Origin: Nitrospina sp.
GTDB taxonomy: Bacteria > Nitrospinota > Nitrospinia > Nitrospinales > Nitrospinaceae
Assembly (NCBI GenBank): GCA_004357435.1
Contig: SMVS01000099.1
Location: 1 to 6,592 of the forward strand
DNA: 6,592 bases
Direction of reading: 5' to 3'
Part shown: one piece after another, positions 1 through 4,797 of the stretch
How positions within the stretch are numbered: the first letter of the stretch is position 1
How the letters are laid out: each line of letters begins with the position of its first letter
The notes under the pieces: generated by a model
What the model was told of the DNA's origin: nothing
Database searches by the model: none
The model's input: the letters and a program-made list of their open reading frames with translations, nothing else
Program-made: the position numbers and the translations under genes

Positions 1-174
1 GACCTCCCCGGCATCCGGTTTCAACAAGCCAATGATGAGCTTCAGCAAAACACTTTTGCCGCACCCACTCCGCCCCACAATGGCGGTGATCTTGTTGGCA
101 ACTATGGACAGGTTCAAGCCTTGCAAAACTTCCTGACCGGGAAAACTCTTTTTCAAATTGACAATATCAATCAT
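1..174 (-). CDS. mlaF: Mla-type ABC transporter ATP-binding protein, N-terminal part (cut by window edge)
   Basis: This is the first 58 residues of an ABC ATPase; the rest lies beyond the left edge. It should hydrolyse ATP on the cytoplasmic face to drive phospholipid movement through the MlaE permease. Seen directly: the start MIDIVNLKKSF typical of the first strand of the nucleotide-binding domain, and a perfect Walker A motif GRSGCGKS at residues 34-41, followed by VLLKLIIGLLKPDAGEV as usual in this family. The ATG at 174-172 lies 10 bp after the mlaE stop codon, so the two genes are surely one transcript. The ribosome binding site is weak (a GAG close to the start). The Mla assignment rests mainly on the neighbouring MlaE; the N-terminus alone would fit many ABC ATPases. 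The Walker B, signature and H-loop regions are outside the window. Confidence 0.9.
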   Translation of the reverse strand, partial: MIDIVNLKKSFPGQEVLQGLNLSIVANKITAIVGRSGCGKSVLLKLIIGLLKPDAGEV

Positions 175-184
175 GGTCTCTTTT

Positions 185-964
185 TTAGAACATCACCGTG
201 GTGATGAAATAATCCCAGATCAAAATATTGACGGAAGACAACACCACGGCGTTGGTGGTAGCATGGCTCACTCCTTCGGCGCCATAGCCATGGTAGGTCT
301 CCACAAAATATCCTTCAAAACAACTGATCCAAACCATGAGCAGGGCAAAACAGACCGACTTGATCATCCCGCTAAAAATATCATTCCAGGCCACGCTGGT
401 CTCTATCCCGCTGATGAACGCCCCGGCGCTGACCCCCAGCATTTTCACGCCCACCAGATAACCACCCATGATGCCGACCACGTCAAAAATCCCCGTCAAT
501 AAAGGGAGCGCGATCAACGCGGCAATGGCTTTAGGCATCACCACATATTTGATCGGGTTGAGCGCCATGGTGTCGAGGGCGTCCAGTTGCTCCGAGATGC
601 GCATGATGCCGATCTCGGCGGCGATGGCGGAGCCGGCGCGGCCGGTAACCATCAAACCCGCCAGCACCGGACCCAGTTCGCGGATGATAGTCAACGCCAC
701 CGCCGAACCCAGCAGTCCCTCGGACCCAAACTTTTGCAAAGTGTAAAATCCCTGCATCGCTAAAACCATTCCCGTAAAACCAGCAGTCAGCAGGATGATA
801 AACATGGACCGGACGCCGATAAAATGGATCTGCTTGATGATCGCTTTAAACTGAAAAGGCGGCTGAAAAAAACAAAAAAACATTTCGAAGAAAAAAATCA
901 TCCGCGCGCCCATTTTCTGCACAAAAAACAGGGTGCCCGCTCCGAGATTTTGTATGGCTTGCAT
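185..964 (-). CDS. mlaE: MlaE-family ABC transporter permease
   Basis: This 259-residue inner-membrane permease belongs to the MlaE family, which works with an MlaF ATPase and an MCE-domain protein (MlaD) to move phospholipids between the inner and outer membranes. Seen: the family core GFTGMVLAMQG (residues 62-72), the highly conserved block RELGPVLAGLMVTGRAGSA (95-113) and EQLDALDTMALNP (125-137). Five or six hydrophobic segments can be drawn at about 52-72, 88-108, 141-165, 167-185, 200-217 and 238-256. An unusually Phe-rich stretch (FFFEMFF, 24-30) lies in the N-terminal amphipathic region. Length is normal for the family. The ATG at 964-962 has an AGGAG about 7 nt upstream, which supports this start. 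mlaF follows after 10 bp; mlaD would be expected further left. Confidence 0.95.
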   Translation of the reverse strand: MQAIQNLGAGTLFFVQKMGARMIFFFEMFFCFFQPPFQFKAIIKQIHFIGVRSMFIILLTAGFTGMVLAMQGFYTLQKFGSEGLLGSAVALTIIRELGPVLAGLMVTGRAGSAIAAEIGIMRISEQLDALDTMALNPIKYVVMPKAIAALIALPLLTGIFDVVGIMGGYLVGVKMLGVSAGAFISGIETSVAWNDIFSGMIKSVCFALLMVWISCFEGYFVETYHGYGAEGVSHATTNAVVLSSVNILIWDYFITTVMF

Positions 965-1215
965 CGATGCTCCTGAATGGCCGACTCACGGGCTCTTCTT
1001 GAAAGGTCCGGTGACGCTGGGGGTGAGGATCGGAAATAAATTTATGATAGGGAGAATAGTTCTGTAGCTTGGGTCCAACCGTGCAACATTCAGCGGTTGC
1101 CCTATCCACGAGTGCAGGCAACTAACTGATAATTTGAGTCTTGAAAATTACCACGAAACCCAGCGCCAGTCAACACGCGCCGGCGGTGTGAGAATACCAG
1201 TGGAGCTTCTCTTTT
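965..1215. other. Intergenic region upstream of mlaE
   Basis: These 251 bp between the PLP enzyme and mlaE (both minus strand) hold no convincing gene. They contain a weak minus-strand promoter candidate (1145-1173) and one imperfect hairpin (1071-1102): GGG, a 2-nt bulge, CAACCG, a 12-nt loop, CGGTTG, CCC. No T-run follows the hairpin on either strand, so it does not look like an intrinsic terminator. An overlapping reading frame (1121-846, minus) is out of frame with mlaE and shows no family resemblance. Confidence 0.6.
1145..1173 (-). promoter_or_regulatory. Weak sigma70-like promoter candidate for mlaEF
   Basis: Read on the minus strand, TTGACT (1173-1168) is followed after 17 nt by TAATTT (1150-1145). 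The -35 matches the consensus at 5 of 6 positions and the -10 at only 3 of 6. It would give a leader of roughly 175 nt before mlaE. This is the best candidate in the gap but could be chance. Confidence 0.25.
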
Positions 1216-2349
1216 TTATCTTTTGAGAAACTCATCGAAGTGAGCAAAGAAACGGTCCACCTCGTCTTCGGTGTTGTAGAAATGCGGAGACAGACGCATC
1301 AAGCCATCGCGCACCGTCCAGAACACGCCACGCTCGGCCATGAACTCCACGATGGCGTTGAGGTCCACCTTGCCGGTGAAAGCCACGATTCCGGAACGCT
1401 CCGACGGTTCGACCGAGCTGAAGATTTTCAGGTTGCGTTGGCGCAGACGCTCAAGGATGCAGTCGCCCAAGCGCAGGACCCGTTGCTCGATGCCGGCGAT
1501 GCCCTGTTCCGCCAGCAGGTCCAGCGCCGCGCCAAACGCGTGAATGCTGAGCGTGTTGCCACTGCCTTCCTCGAAACGTTGCGCGCCGGGGCGCAGGGTG
1601 AAATCGTAAGCCATGTAATCGCGGGCGTTGACCACGCTGTCCCAACCCACCACGGCGGGATGGATTTCCTCCAATACCCGCGATGAAATGTAAAATCCAC
1701 CCAGGCCTTCGACGCTCAACAACCACTTGTGACCATCCGCCGCCAGAAAATCGATGTGATCTTTTTTGACGTCCATGGGCAAAACGCCCAGCGACTGAAT
1801 GGCATCGACGCAAAAATAAATTCCCTTGTCGCGGCAAAACGCGCCGATGCGGTTGAGGTCGTTGCGAAATCCGCTGTTGCACTCGACCGAGCTGACGGAA
1901 ACGACACGGGTGCGGTGAGTGACCTGCGCGGTGATTTGCTCGAACGGCACGCGGCCGCGCACCGCCTTGGCAAACCGCACCTCGACGCCGCGCGGTTTCA
2001 GGTTCATCCACGGATACACGTTGGCCGGGAATTCGATATCCGGGATCACCACGTTGTCGCCCGCTTGCCAGGCGATGCCGTTGGCAACGATGGACAAGCC
2101 CTCGGACGTGTTCTTGACGAACGCCACCTCATGGGTGTCGGCGTTGATCAGACGCGCAAAGGCCACGCGCACCCGCTCGACCTCTTGCATCCACGCCGGG
2201 TAATTGGCCGTGCCCTGCTCGCAAGCGTCATCGGCGAACGCGGTAATGGCTGAGCGCACCCGTTGCGGAAGCGGCGCCACCCGGGCGTGATCGAAAAAAA
2301 TCCGGTCGCGTGTCACCGGAAACTCATCGCGTATTTTTTCAAATTCCAT
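1216..2349 (-). CDS. Class V aminotransferase-fold PLP-dependent enzyme (cysteine desulfurase/epimerase-like)
   Basis: This 377-residue cytoplasmic fold-type I PLP enzyme is a complete member of the class V group that includes NifS/SufS, kynureninase and isopenicillin N epimerase. Seen: N-terminal FFDHARVAPLPQRV (18-31), the phosphate-binding KNTSEGLSIVANGI (79-92), the cofactor-ring Asp and Gln in VDAIQS (D182, Q185), the Schiff-base lysine in DGHKWLL (K208), and a C-terminal MRLSPHFYNTEDEVDRF with the expected substrate-carboxylate Arg (R352). The catalytic-Cys loop of SufS-type desulfurases is absent: the region before R352 (about 338-351) is short and has no Cys. Its substrate cannot be named; calling it a desulfurase would overstate the evidence. 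A CAGG lies 7 nt before the ATG. It follows dinB on the same strand after a 187-bp repeat-filled gap. Confidence 0.88.
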   Translation of the reverse strand: MEFEKIRDEFPVTRDRIFFDHARVAPLPQRVRSAITAFADDACEQGTANYPAWMQEVERVRVAFARLINADTHEVAFVKNTSEGLSIVANGIAWQAGDNVVIPDIEFPANVYPWMNLKPRGVEVRFAKAVRGRVPFEQITAQVTHRTRVVSVSSVECNSGFRNDLNRIGAFCRDKGIYFCVDAIQSLGVLPMDVKKDHIDFLAADGHKWLLSVEGLGGFYISSRVLEEIHPAVVGWDSVVNARDYMAYDFTLRPGAQRFEEGSGNTLSIHAFGAALDLLAEQGIAGIEQRVLRLGDCILERLRQRNLKIFSSVEPSERSGIVAFTGKVDLNAIVEFMAERGVFWTVRDGLMRLSPHFYNTEDEVDRFFAHFDEFLKR

Positions 2350-2361
2350 AATAAAACCTGA

Positions 2362-2461
2362 CCAGCCTGCGGCTGGACGAAAATGGCTGATAGTTTAGAC
2401 TCATGCCCCACAATTGGTGAGCGCAAGTAAAGTGTGACTATTTAGCTCCAGCGCTTCGCCG
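2362..2461 (+). repeat. Hairpin-bounded ~100-bp repeat unit, copy A
   Basis: This is the first of two tandem units in the dinB to PLP-enzyme gap. The left end is a perfect hairpin CCAGCC-TGC-GGCTGG (2362-2376). A 26-nt spacer containing GAAAATGGCTG follows, then a core from ATGCCC (2403) onward, and finally an imperfect copy of the right-end hairpin CCAGCG-CTT-CGCCG (2448-2461). The last 33 bp (2429-2461) match 2528-2560 with a single mismatch. The architecture recalls REP/BIME-type or REPIN-type palindromic repeats, but no known family is recognised. Confidence 0.75.
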
Positions 2462-2561
2462 CCCTCTAGCGAGGGAAGCAAATGGTTATGTTCTTCGAAC
2501 CATGCCCTGCAACTGTTGGGTACCTGCAAAGTGTGACTATTTAGCTCCGGCGCTTCGCCGG
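2462..2561 (+). repeat. Hairpin-bounded ~100-bp repeat unit, copy B, overlapping the dinB 3' end
   Basis: This second tandem unit is offset 99 bp from copy A. The left hairpin is CCCTC-TAGC-GAGGG (2462-2475), then a 26-nt spacer, a core starting at ATGCCC (2502), and a perfect right hairpin CCGGCG-CTT-CGCCGG (2547-2561). The 58-bp cores of A and B agree at about 80% of positions, with differences concentrated in the first half. The right part overlaps the last codons and the TAG stop (2539-2537) of dinB. Confidence 0.75.
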
Positions 2562-3715
2562 CTGGAGGCACGTAAAATGGAACGGAAACCGTATTTTTCG
2601 CGGAGCTGGTCGATGCCACGGTATAACCGGTCCCACGGTTTGCTGGCCGCGCTCTGAAACAATTCCATCTGTTCGGTCGGCGCGGATTCCCCGGTCAGCG
2701 CCGTCAGGCCCACGCCGATCAACCGCACCCGCGTGCGTGACGTGAACAGGTGGCGGAACAAATCCACTATCGTGGCCAGGATGATGTGATCCTCGTTGGC
2801 GGCCCGGCCGAGAGTGCGCGACCGGGTCACGGTTTTGAAATTCGAGTCACGCAGTTTGAGCGTCACGCACCGCGCACGCAACCCTGCCTGCCGCAACTGC
2901 GCTGTAACTTTCTCGACCAGATAGCTGAGCGTCGACTCCAGAAATTCGCGGTTGTTGGAATCTTCTTCCAAGGTGGTTTCGCGACTGATCGACCGGGTGT
3001 CGTCACGCTTCAGCACGGGCGAATTGCAAATGCCCCGCGCCCGGTCGTACAACTGGATGCCCCAGGACCCATGGACCTCCGCCAGCAACTCGCGCGGCAG
3101 GCCGGCCAGTTGACCAACGGTTTTGATCCCCATCCTTTCGAACCGCTCGCCGCTTTTGGGTCCGATGCCGGGAATGCGCCGCACCGGCAGGGGCGCCAGA
3201 AACGCCCGTTCCTGACCCGGCAGGACGCGCAACATGCCGTTCGGTTTGGACAAACCGGAGGCGATCTTGGCCAGCAGTTTGTTGGACGCAATGCCGATCG
3301 ACGCGTTGATGCCGACAGCGCTTTTGATTTCATCATGAATCCGCACCGCTGCTTGCGGCAGAGGGCCCAGCAGGCGTCCGCAACCGGTGAGATCCAGAAA
3401 CGCTTCATCGAGCGACATCGGTTCGACCTGCGGCGTGTACCGGTCCAGAATGCTGAAAACACGTGCCGAAAACTCGCTGTAACGGCCATGCGACCCGCGC
3501 AGAAAGATGGCGTCGGGACACAACCGTTTCGCCCGCGCCAACGGCATGGCCGAATGGATGCCGAAGCGGCGCGCTTCGTAAGACGCCGCCGCCACCACGC
3601 CGCGGCCAGCAGGGTCGCCGCCGACGATCACCGGCTTGCCTACCAGCGACGGGTCCAGCACCTGCTCGACCGATACAAAAAACGCGTCCATATCAATGTG
3701 TAAAATCCACCGCAT
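2537..3715 (-). CDS. dinB: DNA polymerase IV (Y-family translesion polymerase)
   Basis: This 392-residue Y-family polymerase copies past DNA lesions at the cost of fidelity and is normally SOS-induced. Seen: HIDMDAFFVSVEQ at the N-terminus with metal ligand D8 and probable steric-gate F13, catalytic SLDEAFLDLTG (D103, E104), the SIGIASNKLLAKIAS palm motif (139-153), a helix-hairpin-helix RIPGIGPKSGERF (180-192) in the thumb, and the little-finger domain through about 345. QMELF (349-353) fits the QLxLF sliding-clamp motif. The ATG at 3715 gives MRWILHIDMD, the usual family start; a TTG two codons earlier (3721) is possible. No clear Shine-Dalgarno is visible. The last nine residues or so (SSRRSAGAK) and the stop are encoded by repeat copy B, so the native C-terminus may have been replaced. 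It lies 182 bp downstream of lexA. Confidence 0.96.
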   Translation of the reverse strand: MRWILHIDMDAFFVSVEQVLDPSLVGKPVIVGGDPAGRGVVAAASYEARRFGIHSAMPLARAKRLCPDAIFLRGSHGRYSEFSARVFSILDRYTPQVEPMSLDEAFLDLTGCGRLLGPLPQAAVRIHDEIKSAVGINASIGIASNKLLAKIASGLSKPNGMLRVLPGQERAFLAPLPVRRIPGIGPKSGERFERMGIKTVGQLAGLPRELLAEVHGSWGIQLYDRARGICNSPVLKRDDTRSISRETTLEEDSNNREFLESTLSYLVEKVTAQLRQAGLRARCVTLKLRDSNFKTVTRSRTLGRAANEDHIILATIVDLFRHLFTSRTRVRLIGVGLTALTGESAPTEQMELFQSAASKPWDRLYRGIDQLREKYGFRSILRASSRRSAGAK

Positions 3716-3740
3716 AATCAACTATAAATACATAACATAC

Positions 3741-3780
3741 CAAAAAAGAAAAATCCCCTCAGCCCCCTTCAAGAAGGGGG
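3741..3780 (-). repeat. GC-rich hairpin element with T-run, copy 1 (possible lexA terminator)
   Basis: On the minus strand, CCCCCTTC-TT-GAAGGGGG (3780-3763) is followed by CTGAGGGGA and then T-rich sequence. The 8-bp stem is perfect. It sits downstream of lexA and could end its transcript, although the T-run begins about 9 nt after the stem. A close copy in the same orientation lies upstream of lexA (4534-4577). Sequences of this type (CCCCCTTC/GAAGGGGG with a flanking CTAGGGGG) recur as intergenic miniature repeats in many bacteria. Confidence 0.6.
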
Positions 3781-3782
3781 AG

Positions 3783-3882
3783 CCAGGTTGCACCTGGAGG
3801 CAATAGGTCAAACTCTATCTCGCACTCAACAATTGCGGGCATAACTCCCAGGCCCAGTCATTTTCCTCCAGGCGTTGCCTGG
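3783..3882 (-). repeat. Hairpin-bounded ~100-bp repeat unit, copy C (inverted)
   Basis: Read on the minus strand, this unit begins with CCAGGC-AAC-GCCTGG (3882-3868). It continues with AGGAAAATGACTG, a spacer of 25 nt, and a core starting ATGCCC (3842) with CAATTGTTGAGTGCGAG. It ends with a TATT...CTCC segment and a perfect hairpin CCAGGT-GCA-ACCTGG (3797-3783). This order and spacing match copies A and B, though the core is more diverged. It fills most of the lexA-dinB gap. Confidence 0.65.
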
Positions 3883-3897
3883 CCGGCGCTTCGCCGG
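3883..3897. repeat. Palindrome abutting the lexA stop codon
   Basis: CCGGCG-CTT-CGCCGG is a perfect 6-bp stem with a triplet loop, placed directly after the lexA TAA (3900-3898). The identical 15-mer ends repeat copy B at 2547-2561. No T-run follows on the minus strand, so it is read as a repeat-family palindrome and not as a terminator by itself. Confidence 0.7.
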
Positions 3898-4491
3898 TTA
3901 GAACTTGCGGAGGACGCCGATGACCACGCCCTGGATTTTTAAATCGCCATTCTTGATGAGGATGGGTGCCATCTCCGGATTGGCGGGTTGCAGGCGGATG
4001 TGATCCTGCTCCCGGTAAAACCGTTTCAGGGTGGCGCATTCGTTGTCGAGCAATGCCACCACGGTTTCACCGTTCTCGGCCCGTTCACGTTTTTCAACGA
4101 TCACGTAATCGCCATCCTGAATGTGATCTTCAATCATCGAGTTGCCTTTGACCCGCAGAACAAAAATATCCTTGCCCTCCGGGTTGGGAATGAGCGACAG
4201 CATTTCCTCGGCCTCGAACACCTCGATCGGTTTGCCGGCGGCGATGGAACCCAGCAGACGATACTCCAGCACGGCGTGAGTCTCGTTCACCAACTCAATG
4301 GCGCGGCTCAGGTTGTGTTGCCGGCGGATCAGCTTTTTCTCTTCCAGATGAGTGAGGTGTTTATGAACCGTGGCCGGCGACGACAGGTTGAAGTGCTGGC
4401 AGATCTCCATGATGCTGGGGGCGTACCCCCTGCCACGAATGTGCTCCTTCAAATACTGCAATATTTCCTGTTGGCGTTTGGTTAAATACAT
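3898..4491 (-). CDS. lexA: LexA SOS repressor
   Basis: This 197-residue repressor and self-cleaving serine peptidase blocks SOS genes until RecA filaments trigger its cleavage. Seen: N-terminal winged helix LTKRQQEILQYLKEHI (3-18) with the recognition region SIMEICQHFNLSSPATVHKHL (26-46), the cleavage site SIAAGKP with scissile bond A85-G86, catalytic Ser in GNSMIEDHI (S118) and catalytic Lys in ATLKRFYR (K156). Length is typical. The frame is open for 16 more codons upstream, but the ATG at 4491 has a strong GGAGG 7 nt before it and gives the family-typical MYLTKRQQ start. It lies upstream of dinB on the same strand, a natural target. No known operator (E. coli CTGT-N8-ACAG or Gram-positive GAAC-N4-GTTC) was found upstream. 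Confidence 0.97.
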   Translation of the reverse strand: MYLTKRQQEILQYLKEHIRGRGYAPSIMEICQHFNLSSPATVHKHLTHLEEKKLIRRQHNLSRAIELVNETHAVLEYRLLGSIAAGKPIEVFEAEEMLSLIPNPEGKDIFVLRVKGNSMIEDHIQDGDYVIVEKRERAENGETVVALLDNECATLKRFYREQDHIRLQPANPEMAPILIKNGDLKIQGVVIGVLRKF

Positions 4492-4494
4492 AAT

Positions 4495-4503
4495 CCCTCC
4501 TCC
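4495..4503 (-). promoter_or_regulatory. Strong Shine-Dalgarno that fixes the lexA start
   Basis: GGAGGAGGG on the minus strand (4503-4495) places GGAGG 7 nt before the ATG at 4491-4489. This favours that start over the longer open frame reaching 4539. The sequence overlaps a palindrome-like 20-mer (4499-4518) that also occurs downstream of lexA at 3865-3884 with two differences. Confidence 0.85.
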
Positions 4504-4516
4504 GGGCGTTGCCGGG
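4502..4516. repeat. Degenerate palindrome in front of lexA
   Basis: CCGGGC-GTT-GCCGGG resembles the 6-bp-stem, triplet-loop palindromes seen after lexA and dinB, but has one G-G mismatch in the stem. With its flanks (4499-4518) it matches 3865-3884 at 18 of 20 positions, so the lexA coding region lies between two copies of this motif. Confidence 0.5.
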
Positions 4517-4533
4517 CCCCATAAATGCGGCAA

Positions 4534-4577
4534 CCACATAAAGGAAAAAGCCCCCTAGCCCCCTTCGGAGAAGGGGG
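4534..4577 (-). repeat. GC-rich hairpin element with T-run, copy 2
   Basis: On the minus strand, CCCCCTTC-TCC-GAAGGGGG (4577-4559) is followed by CTAGGGGGC and TTTTTCC. It aligns with the element at 3741-3780 along almost its whole length with a few differences. It lies between the best lexA promoter candidate and the lexA start, so it could act as a terminator for read-through from the upstream gene, as an attenuator in the leader, or have no role. Confidence 0.6.
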
Positions 4578-4701
4578 AACACATCGATCTCCCATTGGAA
4601 CGTCAAGGTCAATTCAAAGTTTTCGTGTTATGTAAAGCTCTCCTCACCAAGGGGTCGGATTTTTTGTTCGCCCCGCGCGGAGCGGTCAACTTGTCGCTCT
4701 C

Positions 4702-4730
4702 ATCATAGGCGAAAATAAAACGAAAATCAA
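4702..4730 (-). promoter_or_regulatory. Sigma70-like promoter candidate for lexA
   Basis: On the minus strand, TTGATT (4730-4725) and TATGAT (4707-4702) are spaced by exactly 17 nt; the -35 matches consensus at 4 of 6 positions and the -10 at 5 of 6. Transcription would begin near 4695, giving a leader of about 200 nt for lexA that includes the GC-rich hairpin element. Confidence 0.4.
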
Positions 4731-4797
4731 CCCAGAGGAACACTGGCTTGCTGAAGGGATGGACAAACCGTCGGGGTGGTGGCGGGTGGGCCAGCGT

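Larger units (their letters stand above)
4492..4797. other. Intergenic leader region of lexA
   Basis: These 306 bp between the membrane-protein gene and lexA contain no gene. From right to left on the minus strand: a G/C-rich stretch after the upstream stop, a good promoter candidate (4730-4702), a GC palindrome CGCTCCGC/GCGGGGCG (4684-4669, one G-U pair in RNA), the GC-rich hairpin element copy 2 (4577-4534), and the palindrome-like 20-mer carrying the ribosome binding site. Confidence 0.6.

Noticed and set aside
846..1121. A minus-strand 91-codon frame overlapping the mlaE start
   Set aside because: It is out of frame with mlaE, overlaps its conserved N-terminal coding region and ribosome binding site, and resembles no family.
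1729..2253. A plus-strand open frame of 174 codons opposite the PLP enzyme
   Set aside because: It is a shadow of a gene with intact cofactor residues, and its composition is unlike a normal protein.
2362..2561. The tandem repeats considered as a small CRISPR array
   Set aside because: There are only two units, the repeated part itself diverges, the palindromes have triplet loops at both ends, and no cas gene is present.
2401..2619. A minus-strand 72-codon frame across the repeats
   Set aside because: Its peptide simply repeats ELNSHTL because it reads through the two tandem repeat units, and it overlaps the dinB 3' end in another frame.
2750..3703. A long plus-strand open frame of 317 codons opposite dinB
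   Set aside because: It is antisense to a clearly conserved polymerase gene, has an Arg/Gln/His-rich composition typical of shadow frames in GC-rich DNA, and shows no family motif or ribosome binding site.
3988..4485. A plus-strand open frame of 165 codons opposite lexA
   Set aside because: It is antisense to lexA, whose catalytic residues and cleavage site are all intact, and has no recognisable motif.
4492..4539. A 16-codon N-terminal extension of lexA
   Set aside because: The ATG at 4491 has a strong, well-spaced ribosome binding site and gives the normal LexA N-terminus; the extension covers that site and a palindrome.
4669..4684. A GC palindrome in the lexA leader considered as a terminator
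   Set aside because: The sequence after it is A-rich on the minus strand, and the T-run lies on the 5' side on the plus strand, so neither direction fits an intrinsic terminator.
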